From NCBI GenBank assembly GCA_027257055.1, contig JAPVLO010000874.1:310001-374000 (forward strand): a stretch of 64,000 bases of DNA, given 5' to 3'. The position numbers and the translations under genes are program-made. Below are positions 43,350-54,900 of this stretch, one piece after another (position 1 is the stretch's first letter; the number at the start of each line of letters is the position of its first letter). The stretch is from Cephalopachus bancanus (taxonomy: Eukaryota; Chordata; Mammalia; Primates; Tarsiidae). Below the pieces are notes generated by a model, which was given only the letters and a program-made list of their open reading frames with translations, was not told the origin of the DNA and made no database searches.

Positions 43350-43522
43350 CTCTATAGGACAGTGATTTTTCAAACCTGGCCATTTATATCACTTGGGGAG
43401 CTTTTAAAAAATAACAAACCTCTTATTTGTTAATCTGGGATGTGGCCTGTACATCAGTATTTCTGAAACGCTTTGCTGTGATTCCAGTGTGCAGTCAGGT
43501 TGAAAGCCACTGCTGCTCTAGG
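43350..43522. mobile_element. MER5-family (hAT-Charlie) remnant
   Basis: CAGTGATTTTTCAAACCTGG, ATCACTTGGGGAGCTTTTAA and ATTCCAGTGTGCAGTCAGG match the palindromic MER5 type. Confidence 0.7.
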
Positions 43523-43746
43523 AGTACCCTGACTTAATGCTGGCTTTCCTCCCTGATTTAAGGTCTTGAACTTAAGAGTCTCTGCTCGATATCCTTGAGT
43601 AGTTGGAGGGGTGCTGGAGTCTCGTTCCCTACGCTTCTAGTTTCAGTAGTCTCTCAGCCCCTTTATTTCCAACCTCCTCACCCTTCACACTCCCCAATTC
43701 TTCGTCCTTCCTAACCAACAATTCCCAAATCCTGCCCAGAGAGGAG

Positions 43747-43760
43747 GTTACCAAGGCAAC
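43747..43760 (+). promoter_or_regulatory. RFX X-box, GTTACCAAGGCAAC
   Basis: Half-sites GTTACC and GGCAAC with a 2-base spacer. This is the second full X-box in the same intergenic region, about 2.2 kb upstream of RAPGEFL1. Confidence 0.65.
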
Positions 43761-44330
43761 CGGCTTAATCTGGTAACTGTGGCATGTGCTGGGAGAGAAA
43801 CCCTTTCCTCTTCCTATTCGGTTCATAAATTGTTAGTTACCTGAGGAGCTCCAAACCAGCCAGTTTCCCCTTTTGACTCTGGGGATATTGGGGTGTCCAA
43901 TAAAGGAAGCACAGGAAGCTGGTACGAATCCAGCTTCTTAGCCAAAATTGTGCTGTCTCCCTTTATACTTGTTCCCTCTCCAAATCCACAAACAGATGGG
44001 TGTACAAAGCTTTATTTCTATGAACACATGCTCTAGCACACGAGACCAGATATGCACACACAGTGACACATTATGTGGTACACACCCTGTTTTACCACCT
44101 CTCCCAGCCATTAGCATTCCTGTCCCTGCCTGGTTGGTGTACAGTAAACAGGGGTGTGGCACCGTCCAGGGAGCCTCAACTCATCTGGAATCTTGTGCCA
44201 CTCCCCCACCTAGTAAACCTAACCTGGATGTGCTCACACCTAGGGTGTCTTTATACCCTCCTTTTCCTTCTAGGGCGGTGTACCCTTAAGGACACTGTGC
44301 TCCTGGCATGGGCATCAGGAGTAAGGATTA

Positions 44331-44560
44331 GCCAGGTGCAGTGCCTCACACCTGTAATTCCAGCACTTTGGGAGGTGTAAGCGAGGGAATTGCCTGAGCC
44401 TATGGCTTTGAGACCAGCCTGGGCAACGTAGTGAAACCTCGTCTCTACAGTAAATCAAAAAATTAGCTGGGCATTGCAGGTCGAGGCTGCAGTGGCCATG
44501 AGCTTGCCACTGCACTCCAGCCTGGGTGACAGAGTGAGACTCTGACTCAACAACAAAAAA
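44331..44560 (+). mobile_element. Alu, right arm partly deleted
   Basis: Sense. It jumps from AATTAGCTGGGCATT to GCAGGTCGAGGC. Confidence 0.9.
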
Positions 44561-44566
44561 AGGAGT

Positions 44567-44846
44567 ACCCTGGCTCAGTGGCTCAGCCTGTAATCCCGCG
44601 CTTTGGGAGGCGAGGTGAGTGAATTGCCTGAGCCCACGGGTTTGAGACCGACCTGGGCAACTTGGCAAGACCTCATCTCGACAATAAATTAAAAAAAAAA
44701 TTAACCGGGCATGGTAGCGTGTGCCTGTAGTTCCAGCTACTTGGAAGACTGAGGCGGAAGGATCTCTGGAGCCCAGCAGGTCGAGGCTGCGGTGGCCGGG
44801 AGCGGCCACTGCACTCCAGTCTGGGCGACAGAGTGAGACTCCAACT
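44567..44846 (+). mobile_element. Alu, derived
   Basis: Sense; GGAGTA precedes it and GGAGTAAGGATTA follows it, sharing the target of the previous copy. Confidence 0.93.
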
Positions 44847-45581
44847 GGAGTAAGGATTATTTGGAGTGCTAATTTGGCACCAATCTTCCCACTCCATGGC
44901 TATGTACGCTCTGGGCTCCGTGCTGGATGATGTTAGTTGGCAGTTCTGGGGCTTGTCATCTGTCTCTATGGCCCTGTTTCCTTCTGCTGCCAGCTGGGCT
45001 ACTTTCTCCTCCTCACCCCAGTTAGACCTGCCACAACCTGCTGCTCCCTGCCTGGCTCCTACCTGCCTGCCAGTACCTGCCTTACAGCCAGGTCCACACC
45101 ACATATTGTGTCCTACCAGAGAGGGCAGATGGGCACCGCCCCCAGGGCCAATGCCAATCCACCCAAGAGGCCTTCCCAGCCCTTCTGAAGAAGGATAAAG
45201 ACCACCTATTCCTGTGAATATGGTGAAAAGGCACACGTGGGGTTCAGCAGTCTTTGGAGGCCTTACCTGGGTACACAGGTTGGTGAGCTAAGGAGTACAG
45301 GACACGGACCTGTCCTGCTCTTTGAAATGATTCTGAGACCCAGGAATCTCTTGAGCTAGGAATCCCTCTCCACTGGTAAATCTCTATCTCGCCTTTGCTC
45401 CTAATTTCTGCTCTGAAGCCAGGTCGCTTGCCGCTTCCCTCGCGGTCAGCCCCTGGCGCCTGAGTTCAAGCCGCGCGCGGCCCGGGGGCGGGCCCAGCAG
45501 GGGCAAAGGCGGGGACTGGGCGGGGACTGGAGGAGGGGGGCGCGGTCTCAGTTCTGCCACCTTCCCCGGGCCAGGAGCGCA

Positions 45582-45610
45582 GCCGCCGCCGCCGCCGCCG
45601 CCGCCGCCGC
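45582..45610. repeat. (GCC)n trinucleotide run, probable RAPGEFL1 5'UTR
   Basis: Nine full GCC units plus a partial one, uninterrupted. It is read as CGG on the opposite strand. Confidence 0.95.
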
Positions 45611-45729
45611 GTCTTCTCAGCCTTGCGCTCCGCCCGCTGCCTCTCGCCGCAGCCCGGCCCCGGAGCGCAGAGCCGGGGCACCGGCCCGCAGCCTGCCCAC
45701 CCTCGGGTCTGCGTGCGGCTGCAGCCGGC

Positions 45730-45744
45730 ATGGGGGGCTGCTGA
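45730..45744 (+). promoter_or_regulatory. Upstream ORF, four codons, RAPGEFL1 5' leader
   Basis: ATG GGG GGC TGC TGA: a minimal frame with G at +4, ending about 190 bases before the main start at 45933. It is the only upstream ATG I see between the GCC run and the main ATG. Confidence 0.7.
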
Positions 45745-45932
45745 GAGCGGGCACTCCTTCGCCCCTGGCACCTCCACCGGCCACTGGCCGCTGGACTCTG
45801 GCCAGCGAGCCTCGGGCACCTCCGGCCCCCGTTCCGGCGCCTGGCAGCTCTGAGCATCGTGTCCCCGCCCCCCCGCCCGCGCCCGGGACACCTGGGTCCC
45901 CCGGCGGCCCCTGGGAGAGGGGCGGGGGGGGC

Positions 45933-48900
45933 ATGAAGCCACTAGAGAAATTTCTGAAGAAGCAGACGTCGCAGCTGGCGGGCCGAGCGGTGGCGGGAGG
46001 TCCCGGCGGGGGTCCGGGGGGCTGCGGCGGGCCTGGCGGGGGCGGGGGACCTGGCGGGGGCGGGGGTCCAACGGGGGGACCGCGGCCGCTGCAGCGGCGT
46101 CAGAGCGTGTCTCGCCTGCTGCTCCCTGCTTTCCTCCGGGAGCCCCCCGCCGAGCCGGGGCTGGAGCCGCCCCCCGAGGAGGAAGGGGGCGAGCCGGCGG
46201 GAGTCGTGGAGGAGCCCGGCAGCGGGGGGCCCTGCTGGCTGCAGCTGGAGGAGGTGCCGGGGCCCGGGCCGCTCGGGGGCGGGGGGGCCCTGCGCTCCCC
46301 TTCCTCGTACTCCTCAGACGAGCTGTCCCCGGGCGAGCCCTTGACTTCGCCGCCCTGGGCCCCGCTGGGCGCCCCCGAGCGGCCGGAGCATCTTCTGGAC
46401 CGGGTTCTGGAGCGCCTGGCCGGTGGGGCCACCAGGGACAGCGCCGCCTCAGGTAAGGAGTCGGCGGGCTCGTCCATCCCGGAGCACGGGGGTGCCCCTG
46501 GCTCCTCTTCCTTGCCCTTGGAGCGTGGGGGTGGCGCTGTGCCGGGGCTGGGCTGTGGGGTGCATGGTCCGTGGAGGTGGGGCAGGGGCCTGGCTGAGGC
46601 TCGCCCCTCCAGCGGAAGAGGAGCGGCAGTGTCCACCCTCCTCCCTGGAGCAGCCTCACCCACGGCCAAAGGAGAAGCTGAGGCTCTTCCTCTCCTTAAG
46701 CCTCCCTTCCTTTTCCCTGGACCTTGTAGCGACAGACGCCCACGAGTCCTTGATGACAACCTCGTCCTGTGGCCCCAAATTAGGGCCAAGATGGAAGCTG
46801 CCCGGCGCAGCCATGCCACCCTCCAGAGGTGCCCCAGCCCTGAAAACCTTCACGGGAGTCCGGGACTCTGATTAGAAGCCCACTAAGCAGGGCAGTGCCA
46901 GACGGGCACGGGGCCCAGGCTGCCTTTGGGGCTTGAGTGAAGAGATGCATTGTCCTTAGCAGTTTGGTGGGGGGATAGCGTTTTACGTGGGGGTGCCCTT
47001 GGAGGGTGTCTGCTAAGAGGGAGGTGACTGAGCAGGCATCAAGACCCTGCAGCATCCACTGGGCTCTGAGCCTCTCTGGCTCCCACCCTGCCAGTGGCAG
47101 GCCTCAGCACACGGCCTCGTTAAGAAATAATAACCACACCCTGAGAGGCTTATTCCCTCAACGATGATACCATTTCACCACTCCCTACCAGCACCCCTAC
47201 TAAGCAGCCCTGGAGAAACCGAGGCCCCAGACTGCCGATTAGTGGCTGAGTTAGAAGCCTTGGGGGTCTCAGAGTTCTGGCTCTGGGCATCATACTAAGC
47301 CCAGGAGGGTGTGAGGGTTGGGAGCAAGAGCTGAGGCCCTAACCATGGGCCCTTTCCCACTTTGCTCTCAGGTCTCTGCAAGGAACCCCAACTTAGGTGT
47401 GTGAAGTGGGGCTCCACTCTCCAAGATTTTTCTCCAGCCCTGGGTCCTTTCCTTTGGCTCAGGCTGTAGTCGCCCTGGGGAGCTGACACCTTTTGGATTT
47501 AATTAGAAAAATGTCAGACACACACAGCTCTCCTAACCATAACTTCCCACCTACACCACACACCTTGTCTCCACGACACATTCCCTGGGAGGCTGTGCAC
47601 TGGACCAGAGCCTGTCATGGAAGACACAGACGCCAAACTGAGGCCCCTCTAGCAGCACCTCCCCCCCCACGCCCCACTCTGCCCCGTGTTCCTCTTCCTT
47701 TACTCTGGCTCAGCTCTGTGAGAAAAAGAGTCTAGACAGGATGTCAGGCACCTCTGTTCCTCATCCCCCTCCCCGGAGCTGAGGGCTAGAGCCGAGGGCT
47801 CTCTGCTCCCTTTAAGAACACAGTATGAGCCGGGCTCGGTGGCTCAGCCTGTAATCCCGTGCCTTTGGAGGCTGAGGTGAGTGGATTGCCTGAGCCCGCA
47901 GGTTCGAGACCCACCTGGGCAGGCGAGACATCATCTCTACAATAAATCAAAAAATCAGCCGGGCGTGGTAGCGCGCGCCTGTAGTTCCGGCTACTTGGAA
48001 GGCTGAGGCGGAAGGATCGCCGGAGCCCAGCAGGTCGAGGCTGCGGTGGCCGGGAGTGGCCACTGCACTCCAGTCTGGGCGACAGAGTGAGACTCCGACT
48101 CACAAAAAAAAAAAAAAAAAAAAAAAGAACACAGTATGGAGCTGGGCAGGGAGGAAAAGAGAGAAACTACCTTTCCCCTTCCACAGGGGCCTGGTGCCAC
48201 ACACTCCACTCAGTCTCCCTTGGGCAAGGCTCCTGAATTGTCACACATATTATCTGGCAGGCTAGATTCCCACAGTAACTGGTAACTCCAAACCAGTCCC
48301 AGAGTGAATGAGAATCAGCATCGCTGCCACTCTGATATTCTCCAATAAAGCCAATGTTCTCAAGCCATCTCAAGCCACACACCCAGGGTGTGTGGGAGGA
48401 GGGAACTTACAGAAGGTACCCTATGCTGAGCCAAAGCCTCAAACGTCTAAGCAGCCCCACTGACCACTAGGTTCTCCCCTGACACTCGGCTTGCCTCCAG
48501 CCTTTTGAGAAAATAACAAAGACTGGGGATTCTGGTTTTTATTCCCAGCTCCAGGGAAGTCCCTCAGCTCTGGGCCTCAGTTTCTCACTTGTGAAATGAA
48601 GTATTTAAAGTAGACAAGGCACTGGTTCTCCTCTTGCACCTTCATGGCTAGAATTGGCCACCTGGGAACAGGGAGCCAAGGGCCATTGGCAGCCTGGGTT
48701 TTGTCCTGGGGCAGTGCCTCCTGGGGACCTGGCCCTAACCTGTCCTGGTAAGGACACCTGGCTCCCTGTCTGCACCTTGCCTGTCTGTGTGTGCCAGGTG
48801 GCCCTGCCCCACCCCCAGGCTGGCTGCAAGTCAGGGCGACCTTGTACCTGGCTGACTGGCTGAGCCAGGCCCAGACAGGGGTGTGGAGGGGAAAGGGGTG

Positions 48901-51900
48901 GTGAGAGCAGCCACTCCCCTTCACCATTCCATCATTAACCCTTCTGACTCTGGGCACCCAAAGGACACAGGGTTTCTATTTAAAGGCTCTAGGCTCAAAG
49001 TGATGGCAGTTTCTCTTTTGATGGGGCTGAGTCTCGCCTGCCTAGTTGGTACTCAAAGCCGTTAGGCAGGGAGGAGAGAGAGGTGGAGGGACACACACAC
49101 ACACATACCACTGATGCTAACCCTTGTGTCTGGAAGTTCTATTTGTCTAGAGACCCTTCTGTAGGCTTCTTCTTTTTTTGGGCAGATCTCAAGCTTGATG
49201 TGTTCTCTGACCAACTTCCCACATACATTGGAGAGAAGTACACATGGCCAGCGAAGGGACGCCCCCCCTTCCCTTCAGCTGCCTTAGCAGCTGCCAACCC
49301 CACCCCCGCAGTGGCTGCCCAGAACCTTGACACACATGTGTGCGCGTGTGCAGAGCATGACTGGGCAGGTGGCTGGGGCTCCAGCCTGGCTAAAGAGACC
49401 TTGCCCTCGGGGCCCAGAGAGGGAAGTATTGCCTTTCCAGTCTGGCTCTGGAAATGCCCTCCTGATATCCATGGCACCCACTAATCTCCACAGATATCCT
49501 GCTGGATGACATCGTCCTCACCCATTCCCTCTTCCTCCCGACGGAGAAATTTCTGCAGGAGCTTCACCAGTAATATCCTTTTGTGGAGCCTGTAAAAGGG
49601 GAGGTCAGAAGAAAACACACCTGGGCTTCAGCCCCAGCTTTTCTCCTCGCCAGCTGTGTGACCTTAGGCAGGTCACCTAACCTCCTGGGGCCGCAGTTTC
49701 CTTTTCTGTAAAACGGAGGTAAAATTCACCTGCCCTGCCTCGCCAAAGGGCTGCCGTGAAGATCAACCTGACAGCAGATGTGGGAGTGCTTTGGAGACTG
49801 CAGGGCCCTGTACAAACGTAGGGTGTTATTACTCTATTAGGGGTGCCTCTCCGCCCCCCTGAATTATTGCTCTAAACATCTGGTTGCCCAGTGAGTTATT
49901 ACAGGCTCTGATGTAAACAGTAGGGTCTGCTAGAGACATGCCACTGGCTGGGCTATTCATAGGGTCTCATGTAAGCATAGGGCCTCTCACTGAGTTATTT
50001 TAGGACCTAATTGTAAATGTCAGACCACTGAGCAGAATGTCATAGGCTCTCTTAGGAACATAAGGCCTTGCAGTGAGGTATAGTGAGGTTTGCGGTAAGC
50101 ACTGTCGGCTTTAATCAGCCACACAGTGAGCTCCAGGCCCTGGACTGGCCAGAAGTTGGATAGTCTGGGCATGGTATCCTCAAGTGAAAATCGAACAGGC
50201 AGGAGGTCAGGTGGTCAAGTGGGTGCCACCATTACCCACTCTAAGCAAAAACCTGGGCTGGAGCCTGAGAAAGTCTTGGCTCTAGGACCCCTAAACCTCC
50301 TTTCTCTCTGGCCCCAAATCTAGAGAATATTCAGGGGCAGTTTGACCTTCCATCTTTCTCAGTTCCTAGGTCTTCCTTCCCAGGGATTTTTCTTGACTTA
50401 GGGGTCAGCTTTGTTCGGGCAGGGGGCATGGAGGGCCCCGAGGGGCTGGGCCGGAAGCAGGCCTGTCTAGCCATGCTTCTCCATTTCTTGGACACCTACC
50501 AGGGGCTGCTGCAGGAGGAAGAGGGGGCTGGCCACATCATCAAGGTGGGCTTGGGGGAAGAGAAGCGGGGGTAAGCAGGCCATTAGCTCCAGAAGGGGGC
50601 TGCTTTAAAGGAGCCATATTCCTCAAGCTGGCTACCTGGAAGAAAAGATGCCAGTAGGCCTTAGCTTATATGTTTCTTCTGTGCTCAAAGGCATGGAGAC
50701 CTTGCCCAGCTTTTGGAGAGGGTGGTCCTTGGGATGAGTCCTCTGTCTTCATCTTCTCTGCCCTCCTCTCCCCAGGATCTGTACCTGCTCATCATGAAGG
50801 ATGAGTCCCTTTACCAGGACCTCCGAGAGGACACTCTGAGGCTGCACCAGCTTGTGGAGACAGCGGAGCTAAAGTGAGGGGGAATGGGTGGGGGAAGGGA
50901 CAGAAAGAGTCCTCAAGTTCCTCTGTTGTAGGGGCTGCCTCTGGCCTTTGGCTCCAAGATTGTTTTATTTCAGTTTCTTCCTCTTGCTTTACTGGAGGGT
51001 AGCACAAAACACCGTTTCCAGTCACTTTTCTGTCCATTCTCCCATCCATGAGTCTGTCAATCCAGCGGTGTACTGGTAATAATCTAGCAGCCAGCACTTC
51101 AGGGGAAAGAGCCCTGATTTGCAGCTTTTGCTGATTCCTATGATGTAAATTCTCTCACTATGGCTGATTTCACTGAATGTGGAGCTGGGGGGAGATGAGC
51201 AACATCAGGCCATTACATGGCATTTCCACCCACCAATACAATAGATGTCAAGACCCTCAAGAGCTGAGATCATTGCAAGCTGTAGTACAACAATTAGGAA
51301 ACTACTTTTTTGCAATATACTATTTGACTTTAAGTTTATAAAGCATATATATATATATATATTTTTTGAGTCAGGATCTCACTGTCACTCAGGCTGGAGG
51401 GCAGTGGCATGATCACAGCTCACTGTAGCCTTGACTCCCCCCGGGCTCAGGCAGTCCTGCCTCAGCCTCCCAAGTAGTTGGGACTACAGGAACACTCCAC
51501 CACACCCCGCTAATTTTTCTATTTTTTGTAGAGATAGGTCTCCCTATGTTGTCTAGGCTGGTCTCAAACTCCTGGGTTCAAGCAGTTCTTCCGCCTCAGT
51601 CTCCCAAAGGTGTGAGTCACCGTGTCTGGCGTGTGTGTGTATGTGTGTGTGTGTGTGCATATTTATGGCTGTTTAAAAACCAGTGAGCAAGGCCAGGCAC
51701 AATGGCTCAAGCCTGCAATCCCAGCACATTGGGAGGCCAAGGCAAGAGGATTGCCTGAGCTCACGAGTTCGAGACCAGCCTGGGCAACTTGGCGAGACCT
51801 TGTCTCTACAATAACTCAAAAAATAAGCCGAGCATGGTAGCACGCGCCTGATTTTGGGGCTACTTGGAAGGCTGAGGCAGAAGGAGCCTAGCAGGTCGAG

Positions 51901-54900
51901 GATGTGGTGGCCGTGAGCATGCCACTGCACTCCAACCTGGGCAACAAAGTGAGACTCCACTCAAAAAATAAACAATAAATAAAGAAATAAAAACCAGTGA
52001 GCAGGCTGAGCTCTCACCTGGATTATCGCCACAGCCTCCCACCCAGACCTTATGGTCTTGTGTCTTCTCTCCTTTCTCTGTGCTGACACCAGAGAGATCT
52101 TTCTAGCTTACACGAATGGTGCCATCACACTCCTGTTCCAAAAGCATCCCTGCTCCCCAGGTCTCCAGGACAAAGTTAAACATCCCAGTGTGGCATTCAC
52201 CACTCTCTCTGCCATCTGCTGTTCTTTCCCATCTCATCTCCTACATCCCCCTCCACCCATGACACGCCCTATACACCCCACCATTTGCTCAATTCCTGTG
52301 TTTTCCAACTTCCTGCTGTCAGTTATACCATCCACCCCAAAATACCTCACTGCCACCCTCTTCCCTTCTCGTGGTCTTTCAAGGCCGGGGTCAAATGGCA
52401 TCTTCTCAACGAAAACTTCCCATATCATCCTTTGATTTTTATTTTTATTTTTATTTTTTTTGAGTTGGAGTCTCACTCTGTCGCCCAGACTGGAGTGCAG
52501 TGGCCGCTTCCGGCCACCACAGCCTCGACCAGCTGGGCTTCGGCGATCCTTCCGCCTCAGCCTTCCGAGTAGCCGGAATTACAGGCACGCACTACCACGC
52601 CCGGCTGATTTTTGATTTATTGTACAGATGAGGTCTCGCCAAGTTGCCCAGGCGGGTCTCAAACCCACGGGCTCAGGCAATCCACTCACCTCAGCCTCCC
52701 AAAGGCGTGGGATTACAGGCTGAGCCACCGAGCCCGGCTCCATATCATCCTTTTAGAAATAGCTTTCTCAGCCGGGCTTGGTGGCTCAGCCTGTAATCCT
52801 GCGCCTTTGGGAGGCTGAGGTGAGTGGATTGCCTGAGCCCGCGGGTTCGAGACCCGCCTGGGCAGGCGGGATCTCATCTCTACAATAAATCAAAAAATCA
52901 GCCGGGCGTGGTAGCGCGCGCCTGTAGTTCCGGCTACTCGGAAGGCTGAGGCGGAAGGATCGCCGGAGCCCAGCAGGTCGAGGCTGCGGTGGCCAGGAGC
53001 GGCCACTGCACTCCAGTCTGGGCGACAGAGTGAGACTCCAACTCAAAAAAAAAAAGAAATAGCTTTCTCCCTCCCCCATGCCAACATCATGCTCCTCGTA
53101 CCTTTGTTATGTCACCAACACCTCTTGCCTCATGTTAGAAATAGCTATGTACATGTCTGTCTCCTTCCCAGACTGTGAAGTCCTTGTTGGCAAAACTCAG
53201 CAAACTGCTGATGACCTACTACCTACCATGTGCCAAGCAATGTGCTAGGCCCTGAAGGATGGAAAAACAAACAGTATGAACCAAGACCATCCTCAAAAGC
53301 TCTCAGTCTCATAGAAAAGATAAGACACAAGCCAGGCTCGGTGGCTCAGCCTGTAATCCCGCGCCTTGGGAGGCTGAGGTGAGTGGACTGCCTGAGCCCG
53401 CGGGTTCGAGACCCGCCTGGGCAACTTGGCGAGACCTCATCTCTACAATAAATCAAAAAATGAGCCGGGCGTGGTAGCGCGCACCTGTAGTTCCAGCTAC
53501 TTGGAAGGCTGAGGCGGAAGGATGGCCGGAGCCCAGCAGGTCGAGACTGTGGTGGCCAGGAGTGGTCACTGCACTCCAGTCTGGGTGTCAGAGTGAGACT
53601 CCAACTCAAAAAAAAGAAAACAAAAAAAAGATAAGACACAAACATAAACAAATATCCCAGTGTTCTACAGCAACTGAGGCGAGAAAGTGACCTTCTCTGG
53701 CGGGTAGGGTGGTTCAGAGAAGAATTCATGGAAGAAGTGGTATTTGATTTCAGTCACTTGGACAGTTGTCCCATGCTGGTCATTGTTCTCTCTTCTGATC
53801 CCCTTAACAATCTTCTGAAATGGGTGCTGATGCACACTTGACCCAGTTCTGATATTCCTGCTTGATGTTGCCTGCTTGATGCTTCGTATGCCCAGCAGGG
53901 GTTTCTGATGCCCGGCTTTATCCATGCCAGGATTCCAGAGGAGAGCCAACCGTCTAGCAAGCAGGTGAAACCACTCTTCCGCCACTTCCGCCGGATAGAC
54001 TCCTGTCTGCAGACCCGAGTGGCCTTCCGGGGCTCTGATGAAAGTGAGTGTGGGAATTAGAGGGGGCAGGGCATCCTGAGTGGCTCAGAAGGACATGTGG
54101 GGTTTCTGGGGACCCTCAGTGGAGTCTCCCTGTTTAGTGGAACCAGAACCTTTTACAGCACCTTCCTGGAGGGGACTATGCCAGTGCTGCTGCTCTGCCC
54201 TCTGTTGAAAAACCGCTTTCCTGTCTCCGTCCAGTCTTCTGCCGGGTCTACATGCCTGACCACTCCTATGTGACCATACGCAGCCGCCTTTCAGCATCTG
54301 TGCAGGACATTCTGGGCTCTGTGACAGAGAAACTGCAGTACTCGGAGGAGCCCGCAGGGCGTGAGGATTCCCTCATCCTGGTAGCGGTGGCCTCCTCAGG
54401 AGGTGAGGGTCAAAAAGAACTGGGCTGATGCTTGAAGAGTTGAGAAATTCACAAGCTCAGTTCCCTGGGGCTGGGGTAAAGACTGAATTCTAGCCCCTTG
54501 CTACTCAAAGTGTGGTCCTGGGACCAGCTTCGTGTGCATCACTGGGGAATTTGTTAAACATGCAGCATCTAGCTAGGAGCGGTGGTGCGCACCTGTAGTC
54601 TCAGCTGCTCAGGCAGGAGGCAGGAGGCAGGAGGATGACTTGAGCCCAGGAGTTCAAGGCTGTTGTGCACAATGATTGTGCCTGTGAATAGCACTACACT
54701 CCAGCCTGGGCAACATAGCAAGACCTTATCTCTTTAAAAATGTAGCATCCAAGCCGGGCTCGGTGGCTCAGCCTGTAATCCCGCGCCTTTGGGAGGCTGA
54801 GGTGAGTGGATTGTCTGAGCCCGTGGGTTCGAGACCCGCCTGGGCAGCGAGACCTCATCTCTACAATAAATCATAAAATCAGCCGGGCGTGGTAGCGCAT

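Larger units (their letters stand above)
41051..45420. other. CASC3-RAPGEFL1 intergenic region
   Basis: Holds Alus at about 41350, 42580, 43000, 44331 and 44567, a MER5-family remnant, and unique stretches 41650-42575, 43520-44330 and 44850-45420. The unique parts show no coding exon. They contain the two X-box motifs and may hold regulatory sequence for RAPGEFL1. Confidence 0.7.
45420..46700 (+). promoter_or_regulatory. RAPGEFL1 CpG island, promoter and 5'UTR
   Basis: Very GC-rich from about 45,420 through exon 1. GGGCGGGG and GGCGGGGAC boxes lie at 45480-45530. A (GCC)n run is at 45582-45610, and a four-codon upstream frame at 45730-45744. No TATA box is visible. The transcription start is not determined; the CG boxes suggest about 45,530-45,620. 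Confidence 0.8.

Noticed and set aside
45466..46659. 397-codon open frame on the minus strand over the RAPGEFL1 CpG island
   Set aside because: It mirrors the GC-rich coding exon and leader. Composition is Pro/Arg/Ala low complexity with no domain, and the + strand carries the recognised protein.
49083..49484. 133-codon frame in RAPGEFL1 intron 1 ending just before exon 2
   Set aside because: It contains a (CA)n run and poly-Phe and stops before the exon 2 acceptor. It is not in frame with the protein and no start context supports it.
49570..50408. Ordinary GT-AG intron in place of the U12 one in RAPGEFL1
   Set aside because: It is in frame, but it shortens the conserved HQYFVR to HHFVR and leaves the perfect ATATCCTTTT and branch-point motif unexplained. 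Kept only as the alternative.
52838..52860. tRNA gene suggested by GGGTTCGAGACCC
   Set aside because: Only the T-arm-like and A-box-like parts occur, inside an Alu left arm. There is no acceptor stem or anticodon arm.
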